Part shown: positions 36,477 to 47,303 of the stretch, in pieces
Layout of the letters: each line of letters opens with the position of its first letter
How positions within the stretch are numbered: the stretch's first letter is position 1
Assembly: GCF_011742555.1 (NCBI RefSeq)
Contig: NZ_JAAQQR010000005.1
Location: 1 to 64,000 of the forward strand
Direction of reading: 5' to 3'
DNA: 64,000 nucleotides
From: Luteibacter jiangsuensis
Lineage (GTDB): Bacteria; Pseudomonadota; Gammaproteobacteria; Xanthomonadales; Rhodanobacteraceae
Program-made: the position numbers and the translations under genes
Notes under the pieces: generated by a model
Databases searched by the model: none
What the model was told of the DNA's origin: nothing
The model's input: the letters and a program-made list of their open reading frames with translations, nothing else

Positions 36477-36529
36477 CGCGATCAATTGCCACCTAGTTGT
36501 ATCTTCCCCTGGCATCCAGGGGAATGATC

Positions 36530-37879
36530 ATGAAAAAGGGATTGGCGGCGATCATAGCAATGGCATGGATTGCCGTCGTATCCGCATCCGGCGTGACTGA
36601 TTGGACATCGAAGGCCGATGCCATCGTCGACTCGATACCGGCGGATGGTCCGGGCGCCTGCGTGGCCGTGATGAAGGGTGGCAGGCTCATCTACTCCGCC
36701 TCGCGCGGCCTGTCGAGCGTCGAGCTCAACGTGGCGCTCGCCCCTGCCAGTCGATTTCGTATCGGCTCACTGACGAAGACCGTGACGGCAGCGGCCATCC
36801 TGAAGCTCCAGGCCGATGGCCGCCTGGCACTCGATGATTCCATTGCCAAGTGGCTTCCAGGCTTTCCAGGTTCCGCTGGCATCACGGTCCACGAGCTTCT
36901 GAACCATACGTCCGGCGTCAGTGACGCGTGGGATGCCCCACTTGCCGAGCCGCTCGATACGGCCCATCGGCTGGCACTGATCGGAAAGGCAGGAACCGAT
37001 TTTCCCCCTGGCACGGACTGGCGCTACAGCAATTCGGGTTACATGGTGCTTGGCGCCATCCTTGAAAAGATTACCGGCCTCAGCTGGTCGAATGCGGAGC
37101 GAAAACTCGTGCTCGAACCGCTCGGTATCGATGCGATCGGATTTCACGACGATGCGACCGTCGTGCCCGGCATGGCATCCGGGTATTCGACGACCGCCGC
37201 CGATGTTGTGGCCAAGCCGCCGTTGTACAGCATCACCGGCCCTGGGGCCGCCGGCGCGTTGGATAGCGATGCGGGAAGTGTCGCCATGCTCCTCCATCGG
37301 TTGGCAACCGGCCCCGCACCGTGGCCGGCCATCTTCCGATCGATGGCGACCGGGGCTCGTCTGGGCCCGCATGAACTCCCTTATGGCCTGGGAACCATCC
37401 CGGGCGATCTCCACGGCGTCGCCATCGTGGAGCACTCCGGGGGCATCGAAGGCTACTCGGCTTACTATGTCTACGCGCCAGGCCAGGATGTCGCCGTCGC
37501 GGTGCTCGAGAATTCGGATGCACCCAAGGTCGCCGCCAGATCGCTTGCCCGGCGTATTGCTGCGCTGGCACTCGGCGTCCCCTACCGGACGTTCGAACCG
37601 GCTGCCTGGAAACCGGAGGCTATCAACGCGCTTGCCGGTGCCTACGTCATAGACGGTGATAGCCGCCACGTGATCGCCGTCCGCAACGGTGTCCCGTGGA
37701 TACGTCGCGATACTGGCCCGGAAAAACGGCTAGTCCCGTCTGCGGGCAACGTGCTGATCTACGCGAACGACGGAACGGATTTCATCGAGCCTGTTTTGAA
37801 TGAACGGGGCGCGGTCATCGCGTTGAAGTTCCATGCCGACGGTCAACCGTCGGCGCGGGTCGAAAAGAGGGTGCCATAA
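36530..37879 (+). CDS. Serine hydrolase (beta-lactamase class C/D-aminopeptidase-like)
   Basis: A 449-residue secreted serine hydrolase. The signal peptide is MKKGLAAIIAMAWIAVVSAS. Catalytic motifs are Ser80-x-x-Lys83 (GSLTK), Tyr166-Ser-Asn168 (YSNSGY) and HSGG in VEHSGGIEGYSAYY. No membrane tail and no DUF3471 beyond a short beta-rich C-terminal segment. ATG 36530 has AGGGGA upstream; ATG 36524 overlaps that site. It lies 53 nt from the divergent LysR gene, which may control it. Fourth hydrolase of this fold in the window, but more distant from the other three. Confidence 0.87.
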   Translation: MKKGLAAIIAMAWIAVVSASGVTDWTSKADAIVDSIPADGPGACVAVMKGGRLIYSASRGLSSVELNVALAPASRFRIGSLTKTVTAAAILKLQADGRLALDDSIAKWLPGFPGSAGITVHELLNHTSGVSDAWDAPLAEPLDTAHRLALIGKAGTDFPPGTDWRYSNSGYMVLGAILEKITGLSWSNAERKLVLEPLGIDAIGFHDDATVVPGMASGYSTTAADVVAKPPLYSITGPGAAGALDSDAGSVAMLLHRLATGPAPWPAIFRSMATGARLGPHELPYGLGTIPGDLHGVAIVEHSGGIEGYSAYYVYAPGQDVAVAVLENSDAPKVAARSLARRIAALALGVPYRTFEPAAWKPEAINALAGAYVIDGDSRHVIAVRNGVPWIRRDTGPEKRLVPSAGNVLIYANDGTDFIEPVLNERGAVIALKFHADGQPSARVEKRVP

Positions 37880-38237
37880 TTTCTCAACGCGATACGAGAG
37901 TGTCATCCGGACCCTCCTTTCCATCGCGGGGCCCCGATTTGGATGATGACCACGCAATTCTGCACGGATTGAGTGCACTTATGTGGATCTTCAAACGAAT
38001 TTGATGGCCCTGGCTTGGCCCCACATCGCAACCACTCCGGAGTTCGCCCTGGCCACCTCCCCCCATCCAAAGGTCGAACCCCAAAAGCGCAGAAACGTCA
38101 TCGACGGGCCCGGAAAGTCGTGCTAGCGTTCCTGCGAACACTCCGTGAAGGCGGGGTATTCAGGGAGCAACGTCAAGCCAACTGCCGTCAGTTCCACCCG
38201 ACGGTTCGTCCAGCCAAGATTCCCGGGAGCTCGTGCG
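37880..38237. other. Intergenic leader of the formate dehydrogenase operon
   Basis: About 358 nt with no supported gene. It must contain the promoter of the fdn-sel operon, but I find no convincing -35/-10 pair or FNR-like TTGAT-N4-ATCAA site by eye. A GGGGCCCC palindrome near 37929 follows the hydrolase gene but lacks a loop and T-run. Confidence 0.5.
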
Positions 38238-41200
38238 ATGACCATGACCCGCCGAGAGTTCATCAAGTTCACAGGCTTAGGCCTCGCCGCATCCAGCCTC
38301 GGCATGCTCGGCTTCGGCGCGGCCGGTGTGGCCCAGGCGGCAGCGGTCAGGCCGTTCAAGCTCACCCACGCCACCGAGACGCGCAACACCTGCACGTACT
38401 GCTCGGTGGCATGCGGCATCCTCATCTACAGCATGGGCGACCGTGCGAAGAATGCGCTGTCGAACATCATCCACATCGAGGGCGACCCTGACCATCCGGT
38501 CAATCGCGGCACCCTCTGCCCGAAGGGCTCGGCGCTGCTCGATATCGTGCACGCCCCGACCCGCCTGAAGGCGCCACGCTACCGCGAGCCCGGCTCGGCC
38601 GAGTTCAAGGAAGTGTCGTGGGATTTCGCGCTCGACCGCATCGCACGCCTGATGAAGGACGACCGCGACAAGCACTTCCAGGCGACGAATGCCGCAGGCA
38701 CCACGGTGAACCGCTGGACCAGCATCGGCATGCTGGCCGCCTCGGCGTCCTCCAGCGAAACGTCCTTCCTCACCTGGAAGGTCACCCGCTCCCTCGGCAT
38801 GGTGGTGTTCGACAACCAGGCGCGCGTCTGACACGGACCGACGGTGGCCAGTTTGGCCCCATCATTCGGTCGCGGTGCAATGACCAACACCTGGCAGGAC
38901 ATCCGTAACGCCAATCTGGTGATCGTCATGGGCGGCAATGCCGCCGAGGCACACCCGTGCGGTTTCAAATGGGTCATCGAAGCCAAGATCGAGAACGGCG
39001 CGAAGCTCGTCGTGGTCGACCCGCGCTTCACGCGCACGGCCTCCGTCGCCGACTACTACGCCCCCATCCGGCCGGGCACCGACATCGCGTTCCTCAGCGG
39101 CGTGATGCGTTACCTGCTGGAGAAGGACGCCATCCAGCACGAGTACGTCCGTTCGTACACGAACGCCGGTCTCATCGTGCGCGAGGGGTACGCCTTCCAG
39201 GACGGCCTGTTCAGCGGCTACGAGGAAGCGCGCCACGGCTACGACCGCTCGACCTGGGATTATGAGCTCGATGAAAAGGGCTTCGCGAAGTCCGACGACA
39301 CCTGGCAGGACCCGCGCTGCGTCATCAACCTGCTGAAGCAGCATGTCGCCCGCTACACGCCGGAGATGGTCTCGCGCATCTGTGGCACGCCACAGGACAA
39401 GTTCCTGCACATCTGCGAACTTATCGCTGCCACGGCGGCACCGGAAAAGGCGATGACCAGCCTGTTCGCCCTGGGCTGGACGCAGCACACCGTCGGTTCG
39501 CAGAACATCCGCGCCATGGCGATGGTGCAGCTGCTGCTTGGCAATATCGGCGTGGCGGGTGGCGGCATGAACGCGTTGCGCGGCCATTCGAACATCCAGG
39601 GCCTCACCGACGTGGGCCTGCTGTCGAACCTGATGCCGGGCTACCTCACGCTGCCGAACGATCGCGAGACGACGTTCGACGACTATATGAAGACCCGCCT
39701 CTTCAAGCCGTTGCGCGACGGACAGACCAGCTACTGGCAGAACTACCGCAAGTTCGTGGTCAGCCTGCAGAAGGCGCTCTACGGAGACGCGGCGACTGCC
39801 GAGAACAACTGGGCTTACGACTGGCTCCCGAAGCTCGACATCCCGTTGTACGACGTCATCAAGGCGTTCGAGATGATGAACAACGGCGAGCTGACCGGAT
39901 ACATCTGCCAGGGCTTCAACCCCCTGCAGGCGTTCCCGGATCGCGGCAAGATCCGCCGTGGCCTGAGCAAGCTGAAGTTCCTGGTCACGATGGATCCGCT
40001 GGACACCGAGACCTCGCGTTTCTGGCAGGACTTCGGCCCGCAGAACCCGGCGAAGCCGTCCGAGATCCAGACCGAGGTCTTCCAGCTGCCCACCACCTGC
40101 TTCGCCGAGGAGAGCGGCTCGCTCGTCAACTCCGCGCGCTGGCTGCAGTGGCACTGGAAAGCGGCCGAGGCCCCGGGCATCGCGAAGTCCGACATCTGGA
40201 TCATGACCGGCATCTTCCAGCGGCTGCGCGAGCTGTACCGCAAGGAGGGCGGCGCGTTCCCGGACCCGGTCCTCAACCTCACCTGGAAGTACACCGACCC
40301 GCGGGCGCCCGATCCGGAAGAGCTCGCCAAGGAGATGAACGGCCGCGCGCTCACCGACCTGACCGACGCCACCACGGGTGCGGTTACGAAGGGCGGCACG
40401 CTGCTGGATTCGTTCGCGCAGCTTCGCGACGACGGCAGCACCTCCGCGGGCTGCTGGATCTTCACCGGATCGTTCACCGAGAAGGGCAACATGATGGCCC
40501 GCCGCGATGCCACCGACCCACGTGAGCAGGGCATCGCGCCGAACTGGGCATGGGCGTGGCCGGCGAACCGACGCATCCTCTACAACCGCGCCAGCGCCGA
40601 TGTCAACGGCAAGGCATGGAACCCGAAGAAGCCGATCATCGAGTGGAACGGCACGCGCTGGGTCGGCCTCGACGTGCCCGACTACGGCCCCACCGTGAAG
40701 CCCACTGACGGCGTAGGCCCCTTCATCATGAACGCGGAAGGCATGGGACGCCTGTTCGCCCGCGACCTCATGGCCGATGGCCCGTTCCCCGAGCATTACG
40801 AGCCCATGGAATCGCCGGTCGACAACGTGCTGCACCCGAAGGTCGCGCATAACCCGGTGGCGCGCGTCTTCGCCGACGATCGGGCCAACTTCGGCAAGCG
40901 CGAAGATTTCCCGTACGTGGCCACCACGTACCGCCTGACCGAGCACTTCCATTTCTGGACCAAGCACGCGCTGATCAACGCGATCCTCCAGCCGGAGGAA
41001 TTCGTCGAGATCGGCGAGGCGCTCGCGAAGGAAAAGGGCATCGAGCAAGGCGGCTGGGTCAAGGTGTCGTCGAAGCGAGGCGAGGTGGTGTGCAAGGCCT
41101 ATGTGACCAAGCGCATCAAGCCGCTCACCGTCGACGGCAAGCCCACCCACGTCATCGGCGTGCCGCTGCACTGGGGCTTCACCGGCCAGGCGCGCAAGGG

Positions 41201-41312
41201 TTACGGCGCCAACACACTCACGCCGTCGGTCGGCGACGCCAACACACAGACGCCCGAGTTCAAGGCGTTCCTCGTCAACGTCGAAAAGACCACCGCACCG
41301 GTCGCTGCCTGA
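38238..41312 (+). CDS. fdnG: Formate dehydrogenase-N/O alpha subunit, selenoprotein
   Basis: A 1024-residue selenomolybdoprotein read through an in-frame TGA at 38829-38831 as selenocysteine 198 (context NQARV-Sec-HGPTV, as in E. coli FdnG). It has a twin-arginine signal ([15 protein letters not shown]), the [4Fe-4S] cysteines in [11 protein letters not shown] and GTLCPKG, and the bis-MGD-binding domains over the rest ([45 protein letters not shown]). It oxidises formate to CO2 on the periplasmic side and passes electrons to the beta subunit. ATG 38238 follows GGGAG. Treating the TGA as a stop would wrongly split the gene in two. First gene of fdnG-fdxH-fdnI-fdhE-selA-selB. Confidence 0.97.
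38829..38863 (+). promoter_or_regulatory. UGA selenocysteine codon and bacterial SECIS hairpin
   Basis: Downstream of the TGA the RNA can fold with G40-A41/U62-C63 and G43-G44/C59-C60 (last two digits of 388xx), a bulged U at 38845, and an upper stem GGCCA-GUU-UGGCC (38846-38858). Counting the U of UGA as 1, the bulged U is position 17 and the loop bases G and U are positions 23 and 24, exactly the features SelB requires in the E. coli fdhF/fdnG SECIS. Confidence 0.9.
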
Positions 41313-41322
41313 GGTCCACGCC

Positions 41323-42246
41323 ATGTCAGACCTGCAATCGCAAGATTATGTCCGGCGCTCGGCGACGACCATCACGCCTCCCGCGGCCCGCAGCCATGAA
41401 GACCAGGTTGCCAAACTCATCGACGTCAGCCGCTGCATCGGCTGCAAGGCATGCCAGTCCGCGTGCATGGAGTGGAACGACCTGCGCCCGGAAATCGGCC
41501 ATTTCGAAGGCTCGTACGAGAACCCGGCCGACCTCGGGCCCAGCGTCTGGACCCTGATGAAGTTCGCGGAGTACGAGAACGAACAGGGCAACCTGGAGTG
41601 GCTGATACGCAAGGACGGCTGCATGCACTGCGAAGACCCGGGCTGCCTGAAGGCCTGCCCGGCGCCCGGTGCCATCGTCCAGTACGCCAACGGCATCGTC
41701 GACTTCATCAGCGACAAGTGCATCGGTTGCGGCTACTGCGTGAAGGGTTGCCCGTTCGACGTCCCGCGCATCAGCAAGGTGGATCACAAGGCGTACAAGT
41801 GCACGCTGTGCTCCGATCGCGTGTCGGTCGGCCTCGAGCCGGCCTGCGTGAAGGCGTGCCCCACCGGCGCGATCATGTTCGGTTCAAAGACCGACATGAC
41901 GGACTGGGCCGGCGAGCGCATCGAGGATCTCAAGTCCCGCGGCTTCGAGAAGGCCGGCCTGTACGACCCGCCGGAAGTCGGCGGCACGCACGTCATGTAC
42001 GTGCTGCACCACGCCGACAAGCCGTCGCTCTACTCCGGCCTGCCCGACAAGCCGCGCATCAGCCCACTGGTGCAGGCGTGGAAAGGCGCCATCAAGCCGC
42101 TTGCGGTCTTCGGCATCGCCGCGGCCGCCATCTTCGGCTTCTTCCACTGGGTTACCGTCGGCCCGAACGAAGTGCAGGAAGAAGATGAACTCGAGGCCGA
42201 TCGCCTCCTGCGCGAGATGAAGGAAGAAGAGGAGAAGCCGTCATGA
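41323..42246 (+). CDS. fdxH: Formate dehydrogenase beta (iron-sulfur) subunit
   Basis: A 307-residue electron-transfer subunit with four ferredoxin-type clusters: [35 protein letters not shown] and [20 protein letters not shown], sixteen cysteines in all. A C-terminal transmembrane helix ([17 protein letters not shown]) anchors it at the periplasmic face, followed by an acidic tail. It carries electrons from the alpha subunit to cytochrome b. It starts 10 nt after fdnG and overlaps fdnI by four bases (ATGA). Confidence 0.96.
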   Translation: MSDLQSQDYVRRSATTITPPAARSHEDQVAKLIDVSRCIGCKACQSACMEWNDLRPEIGHFEGSYENPADLGPSVWTLMKFAEYENEQGNLEWLIRKDGCMHCEDPGCLKACPAPGAIVQYANGIVDFISDKCIGCGYCVKGCPFDVPRISKVDHKAYKCTLCSDRVSVGLEPACVKACPTGAIMFGSKTDMTDWAGERIEDLKSRGFEKAGLYDPPEVGGTHVMYVLHHADKPSLYSGLPDKPRISPLVQAWKGAIKPLAVFGIAAAAIFGFFHWVTVGPNEVQEEDELEADRLLREMKEEEEKPS

Positions 42247-42902
42247 CCCGTCCGGAACGTGCCTTCACCCGCTACACCACCGCCAACCGCGTCAACCACT
42301 GGATCAACGCGGGGCTGTTCCTGCTGCTGGTGCTGTCGGGCCTGTCCTTCTTCCACCCATACTTCTTCTTCCTGTCGAACCTGTTCGGCAGCGGCCAGTG
42401 GGCGCGCGCCGCCCACCCGTGGTTCGGCGTGGGGCTGCTGGTGAGCTGGGTCGGCATGTTCGTGCAGTTCTGGCGAAACAACTTCTTCAACCGCGACGAC
42501 GCCGCCTGGTCGAAGGCCATCGTCAGCGTGGTGAAGAACGACGACGAGCACGTGCCGCCGGTCGGCCGCAACAATAGCGGCCAGAAGGCGGTGTTCTGGG
42601 CGATGACGCTTCTCATCCCTACCCTGTTCGTCTCGGGCCTGCTGATCTGGCAGGTGTACTTCGGCGAAGCGACGTCGATCCCCATGCAGCGCGTGGCGGT
42701 GCTGGTGCACAGCCTTGCCGCGATCGCCGCGATCCTCGTCTGGATCGTGCACGTCTATGCGGCCATCTGGATCCGCGGGTCGGTGCGCAGCATGACGCAG
42801 GGTTACGTCACGCCCGGCTGGGCGTGGCACCATCATCGCAAGTGGTTCTACCAGCTGGCGTCGGGCCAGCGGGTGAAGACCGAACCCAGGAAGAATCCGT
42901 GA
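42243..42902 (+). CDS. fdnI: Formate dehydrogenase gamma subunit, cytochrome b556
   Basis: A 219-residue membrane cytochrome b with four transmembrane helices ([75 protein letters not shown]). Histidines in [16 protein letters not shown] and IVHVYAA are likely heme ligands. It passes formate-derived electrons to the quinone pool. ATG overlaps the fdxH stop, and the stop overlaps the fdhE start (GTGA). Confidence 0.95.
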   Translation: MTRPERAFTRYTTANRVNHWINAGLFLLLVLSGLSFFHPYFFFLSNLFGSGQWARAAHPWFGVGLLVSWVGMFVQFWRNNFFNRDDAAWSKAIVSVVKNDDEHVPPVGRNNSGQKAVFWAMTLLIPTLFVSGLLIWQVYFGEATSIPMQRVAVLVHSLAAIAAILVWIVHVYAAIWIRGSVRSMTQGYVTPGWAWHHHRKWFYQLASGQRVKTEPRKNP

Positions 42903-43831
42903 AGCAAGCCGAAGCCCCGCCCAACGCGACATGGTCAGGCCCCTCGCACGCCGGCGTGAAGGCGCCGGACCCGATCGTCCTGCCGGATCCGCTCGCGCGG
43001 TTCGCGTCCAGCGGGGACCGCCTGCAGACACTGGCTGATGGCCATCCGATGGAGGCGTGGCTGCGTTTCATGGCCGCGCTTTCGCACGCACAGCACGCGG
43101 TCGCGGCCATGCAGGAGCCCCACGCGTCAGTGGCACCGGCGGCGCTCGCCCAGGCCGTCGAGGCCCGCCTGCCGCCGCTCGCCGCCGACGGCCATCGGCG
43201 CGACCAGGCCTGGCGCGAGGGTCTGGCCGCCCTGCTCGACCATGTGGACGCACCGGGCCTTCCAGATCCGGCGCGTGACGCCATCGCAGCTCTGCGCGCG
43301 GACCACGCCGACGCTCTCGAAAAGCGTGCCGACCGCTTCCTGCGCGGCCGCGTGCCGGCGGACGAAGCCGCGGCGGCCGTCTTCGTCGCCGCGGCGCTGC
43401 AGGTGTACTTCACGGGTTCGGCCGCGCGGCTTCCCGTGGACGAACTGCGGCTGCTGGAGGAACGCGCGCTGTGCCCGTGTTGCGGCTCGCCGTCGGTCGC
43501 GGGGCTGATCACCGCCAGCGGCACGACGCCCGGCACCCGCTACCTGTACTGCTCGCTCTGCTCCACCGCGTGGAACCACGTGCGCGCCGTGTGCCTCCAC
43601 TGCGGTGGCACCCGCAAGCTGTCCGTGCAGGGCATCGAAGGCGCTCCGGAGACCGTGAAGGTGGAAACCTGCGGCGACTGCCATACGTACAGCAAGCTGC
43701 TTTATCAGTTGCGCGACATGAAGGTCGACCCGTACGCGGACGACCTGGCCTCGCTCGGACTCGACCTGCTGGTCGCCGAAGCGGGATACTCGAGGCACGC
43801 ACCGAATCCGCTGCTGCTCTCGCCAACCTGA
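42899..43831 (+). CDS. fdhE: Formate dehydrogenase accessory protein FdhE
   Basis: A 310-residue maturation factor for respiratory formate dehydrogenases. The C-terminal half holds the rubredoxin-like metal-binding pairs CPCC, CSLC, CLHC and CGDC, the hallmark of FdhE, and the end VDPYADDLASLGLDLLVAE is typical. It acts in the cytoplasm before Tat export of the alpha-beta complex. The GTG start at 42899 overlaps the fdnI stop and has AGGAAG upstream; an open frame continues 75 nt upstream inside fdnI but that is not the start. Confidence 0.94.
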   Translation: MKQAEAPPNATWSGPSHAGVKAPDPIVLPDPLARFASSGDRLQTLADGHPMEAWLRFMAALSHAQHAVAAMQEPHASVAPAALAQAVEARLPPLAADGHRRDQAWREGLAALLDHVDAPGLPDPARDAIAALRADHADALEKRADRFLRGRVPADEAAAAVFVAAALQVYFTGSAARLPVDELRLLEERALCPCCGSPSVAGLITASGTTPGTRYLYCSLCSTAWNHVRAVCLHCGGTRKLSVQGIEGAPETVKVETCGDCHTYSKLLYQLRDMKVDPYADDLASLGLDLLVAEAGYSRHAPNPLLLSPT

Positions 43832-43835
43832 GCCC

Positions 43836-45245
43836 ATGGCCGAACCCGACATCGCCCTGCTCCGCCAGATCCCCGCCGTCGCCACCGTGCTCGCCACGCC
43901 CGAGGCGGCTGAACTCGTGGAAGCGCACGGCCGCCCGGTCGTCACGGATGCTATCCGCGATGTGCTCGCCGGCGTCCGGATCGCCATGGCGCGCGAGGCC
44001 CGGCCGGTGCCGACGGCCGCCGGCATAGCGCGCGAAGCTGGCGAAAAACTGGCCGCGCGCCGTGCCTCCTTACGCATCGTGTTCAATCTGACCGGCATCG
44101 TGCTGCACACCAACCTCGGGCGGGCGCAGCTCGCCGACGCGGCGGTCGACGCTGCCGTGCAGGCCATGCGCCACCCGGTGTCGCTCGAGTACTCCCTCGA
44201 TACCGGCTCGCGCGGCGAGCGCGACGACCACGTGCGCGACCTGTTGCGCGAGCTGACGGGGGCGGAAGACGCCACGGTCGTCAACAACAATGCCGCGGCC
44301 GTGCTGCTCTGCCTCAACACCTTTGCACTGCGTCGCGAGGCGGTGGTGTCACGGGGCGAGCTCATCGAGATCGGCGGCGCGTTCCGCATGCCCGACATCA
44401 TGGCGCGCGCCGGCACGGACATGGTGGAAGTCGGCACGACGAACCGCACGCACGCGGCCGACTACCGAAACGCGCTGAACGAGCGCACGGGCCTTGTGCT
44501 GAAGGTGCACACGTCGAACTACCGGATCCAGGGCTTCACCGCCGGGGTCGACGCCCGCGAACTCGCCGCCATCGCCGACGAAGCCGGCGTGCCGCTGCTA
44601 AACGACCTGGGCTCGGGCAGCCTGGTCGACCTGTCGCGCCACGGCCTCGCGAAGGAGCCCACGGTGCGCGAGGCGGTCGCGGAGGGCGCGCGCCTGGTCA
44701 CGTTCTCCGGCGACAAGCTGCTTGGCGGCCCGCAGGCCGGGTTCATCGTCGGCGACGCGGCACTGATCGCGCAGATCAACCGCAACCCGCTCAAGCGTGC
44801 GCTGCGCGTCGACAAGATGCGGCTGGCCGCCATCGAGGCGACGCTGCGGCTGTATCGCGACCCCGACCGCCTGGGCGATCGCCTGCCGACCCTGCGCTAC
44901 CTCGTCCGCGAGGCCGCCGCCATCCACGCCCAGGCCGAGCGCCTGCTGCCCGATGTGGCGGCGCGGCTCGGTGCCTCGTTCGACGTCGACGTCGTCACGT
45001 GCCTCAGCCAGATCGGCTCGGGCGCACTGCCGCTCGACACCCTGCAGAGCGCGGCCCTCCGCATCCGCGCGCGGGGCAGCCAGACGGCGCTGGAGCAATT
45101 CGCGGCGCGCCTCCGCGCCGTGCCTCGACCCGTGATCGGTCGCATCGCCGACGGTGCCCTGCACCTCGACCTGCGCTGCCTCGACGCCGGCCATGAAGCG
45201 GCCTTCCTCGACGCTCTCGCCGCCGGGAGCGCGGGGCACCCGTGA
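43836..45245 (+). CDS. selA: L-seryl-tRNA(Sec) selenium transferase
   Basis: A 469-residue PLP enzyme converting seryl-tRNA(Sec) to selenocysteyl-tRNA(Sec) with selenophosphate. Recognisable segments are FNLTGIVLHTNLGRA, YSLDTGSRGERDDHV, NNNAAAVLLCLN, HTSNYRIQGF, and the PLP lysine in FSGDKLLGGPQAG. ATG 43836 is 4 nt after fdhE, and the stop overlaps selB by four bases (GTGA). Confidence 0.97.
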   Translation: MAEPDIALLRQIPAVATVLATPEAAELVEAHGRPVVTDAIRDVLAGVRIAMAREARPVPTAAGIAREAGEKLAARRASLRIVFNLTGIVLHTNLGRAQLADAAVDAAVQAMRHPVSLEYSLDTGSRGERDDHVRDLLRELTGAEDATVVNNNAAAVLLCLNTFALRREAVVSRGELIEIGGAFRMPDIMARAGTDMVEVGTTNRTHAADYRNALNERTGLVLKVHTSNYRIQGFTAGVDARELAAIADEAGVPLLNDLGSGSLVDLSRHGLAKEPTVREAVAEGARLVTFSGDKLLGGPQAGFIVGDAALIAQINRNPLKRALRVDKMRLAAIEATLRLYRDPDRLGDRLPTLRYLVREAAAIHAQAERLLPDVAARLGASFDVDVVTCLSQIGSGALPLDTLQSAALRIRARGSQTALEQFAARLRAVPRPVIGRIADGALHLDLRCLDAGHEAAFLDALAAGSAGHP

Positions 45246-47173
45246 TCGTCGGTACCGCGGGGCACATCGACCACGGCAAGACGTCGCTGGTCCGCGCACT
45301 CACCGGTGTCGACACCGACCGCCTGAAAGAGGAAAAGGCGCGTGGCATCACCATCGACCTCGGCTTTGCATACCTGCCGGTCGACGGCGGGCCGGCGCTC
45401 GGCTTCGTCGATGTCCCCGGGCACGAACGCTTCGTGCACACCATGGTCGCCGGTGCCAGCGGCATCGACTTCGCGCTGCTGGTCGTCGCCGCCGACGACG
45501 GCGTGATGCCGCAGACACTGGAACACCTGGCGATCGTCGACCTGTTCGGCACGCAACGCGGTCTCGTCGCGCTGACGAAGGCCGACCTGGTGCCGCCCGA
45601 GCGCCTCGCCGCCGTCGCGAACGATATTCGCGAAGCGTGTCGCGGCACGGTGCTCGCCGGTGCCGACATCGTCCCGGTGTCGTCGGCCACCGGCGCAGGC
45701 ATCGATGCGCTGCGCGCTCGACTGATCGCCGAGGCCGGAGTTCTCGGCGAGCGCCGGGAGGACGGGCGCTTCCGCATGGCGGCGGACCGCGTCTTCACCC
45801 TTCCCGGCATCGGCGTCGTCGTCACGGGCACGGTGCTCTCGGGCAGCGTGCGTCTCAAGGATCCGGTGACGATCAGCCCCTCCGGCATCGCGGCACGGGT
45901 GCGCTCCATCCACGCCCAGAACCGGCAGGTCGACATCGGACGCGCGGGCGACCGCTGCGCGCTCAACCTGACGGGCGAGGGGGTGACGAAGGACGCGATT
46001 CAGCGCGGCGACATGATCGTGGACCCGGCGCTGCACGCACCGGCCGATCGCATCGACGCGCGCATGACGCTGCTGCCGTCCGAATCGAAGGCCATCGCCG
46101 CCTGGTTCCCCGCGCGACTGCACCATGGCGCGACAGAGGTGGGCGTGCGCGTCGTCCCGCTCGAAGGCGAGCAGTTGCGCCCAGGTCAGGCGGCAGACGT
46201 GCAACTGGTGCTCGACCGCCCTATTGCCGCGGCGGCCTTCGACCGTTTCGTGCTGCGCGACGTGTCCGCCCGGCGCACGATCGGCGGAGGCCATTTCATC
46301 GACCTGCGCGCGCCGGAGCGGCAACGCCGCAAACCCGAGCGTGTCGCAGAGCGCGCGGCCCTGTCGCACCACGACCCACGGGCCGCCTTCGCGGCGCTGC
46401 TGGACACGCCGCCTTACGCCCGTGACATCGATGCGTTCGCGCGCGATCGCGCACTGTCGGCGGAAGCACGCGATGCCCTGCTACCGCCGATGGCGCACAT
46501 GTTCGTCACGGGCGATGAGCGCATCGTGCTCGGCGATGACGCGTGGCGCCACTTCGTGACGGCCGTCGTGGAGCGTCTCGTCGCCTTCCATGCCGCGCAC
46601 CCCGACCTGCCCGGCCTGGCCCGCGAGAAGTTGCGCGTCTCCGTCGTGCCCCGTCTTCCGGCAGCCACCTTGGCCATGGCGCTGCAGCATAAAGACCTCG
46701 TTGGTGCCGTCGTCCGCGACGGCGCGTTCGTGCGCCTGGCCAGCCACAGCGTTCAGATGGGGGCGGCGCGCGAATCGCTCTGGGCCGCCATCGAACCCCT
46801 GCTCGGCGGCCCCGCACGCTTCCGCCCGCCGCGCGTGCGCGACATCGCCGGCGAGTTGCGGCGGCCCGAGGACGAGGTGCGACAGTTGTTGCGCTTCGTC
46901 GGCCGCCTCGGCTCCGTTGTCGAGGTTGCGCACGATCACTACTTCCTGCGCGCAACGATGCACGAGATGGTCGGCATCGCACTCGACGTATCCGCGGAGA
47001 CCCAGGACGGATTTTTCGGGGCCCCCGCGTTCCGCGATCGTCTCGACTGCGGACGCAAGGTAGCCATCCAGATCCTGGAGTTCTTCGAACGCCAGGGTGT
47101 TATGCTCAAACGCGACACGTTGCGACGTGTGCAGCCGCGCTATGACGACCTCTACGCACCGGCTCCGCCGTAG
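45242..47173 (+). CDS. selB: Selenocysteine-specific elongation factor SelB
   Basis: A 643-residue GTPase. G1 is GTAGHIDHGKTS, the switch region has RGITIDLGF, G3 is DVPGHERF, G4 is TKAD. Domains II-III follow, and the C-terminal third is a set of winged helices that bind the SECIS hairpin (ending ILEFFERQGVMLKRD-TLRRVQP). It delivers Sec-tRNA to the UGA in fdnG. GTG start within GTGA overlap with selA. The tRNA-Sec gene begins 12 nt after its stop. Confidence 0.97.
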   Translation: MIVGTAGHIDHGKTSLVRALTGVDTDRLKEEKARGITIDLGFAYLPVDGGPALGFVDVPGHERFVHTMVAGASGIDFALLVVAADDGVMPQTLEHLAIVDLFGTQRGLVALTKADLVPPERLAAVANDIREACRGTVLAGADIVPVSSATGAGIDALRARLIAEAGVLGERREDGRFRMAADRVFTLPGIGVVVTGTVLSGSVRLKDPVTISPSGIAARVRSIHAQNRQVDIGRAGDRCALNLTGEGVTKDAIQRGDMIVDPALHAPADRIDARMTLLPSESKAIAAWFPARLHHGATEVGVRVVPLEGEQLRPGQAADVQLVLDRPIAAAAFDRFVLRDVSARRTIGGGHFIDLRAPERQRRKPERVAERAALSHHDPRAAFAALLDTPPYARDIDAFARDRALSAEARDALLPPMAHMFVTGDERIVLGDDAWRHFVTAVVERLVAFHAAHPDLPGLAREKLRVSVVPRLPAATLAMALQHKDLVGAVVRDGAFVRLASHSVQMGAARESLWAAIEPLLGGPARFRPPRVRDIAGELRRPEDEVRQLLRFVGRLGSVVEVAHDHYFLRATMHEMVGIALDVSAETQDGFFGAPAFRDRLDCGRKVAIQILEFFERQGVMLKRDTLRRVQPRYDDLYAPAPP

Positions 47174-47184
47174 CCGGCATCTCT

Positions 47185-47280
47185 GGAAGAGAATCGTCCC
47201 CGGTGGGGCGTCCGGACTTCAAATCCGGGTGAGGCAGCCAGTCTGCCTCGGGTGGGTTCGACTCCCATTCTCTTCCGCCA
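47185..47280 (+). tRNA. selC: tRNA-Sec (anticodon UCA)
   Basis: A 96-nt tRNA with the Sec hallmarks: an 8-bp acceptor stem (GGAAGAGA with TCTCTTCC), anticodon loop CTTCAAA with TCA at 47219-47221, a long variable arm (GGTGAGGCAGCC-AGTCTGCCTC region), the T-loop GGTTCGACTCC, discriminator G and an encoded CCA. The sequence is close to E. coli selC. Its place directly after selB completes the Sec-insertion module. Confidence 0.97.
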
Positions 47281-47303
47281 TCGATCGCGACATTCGGACC
47301 TTG

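Noticed and set aside
38829-38831. Nonsense mutation or pseudogene in formate dehydrogenase
   Set aside because: The TGA lies exactly at the conserved Sec position with a good SECIS, and the full selA/selB/tRNA-Sec/selD set is adjacent.
38862-41324. 820-codon minus-strand open frame opposite fdnG
   Set aside because: Shadow frame caused by codon bias; no ribosome site or recognisable motif, while the plus strand is unambiguous.
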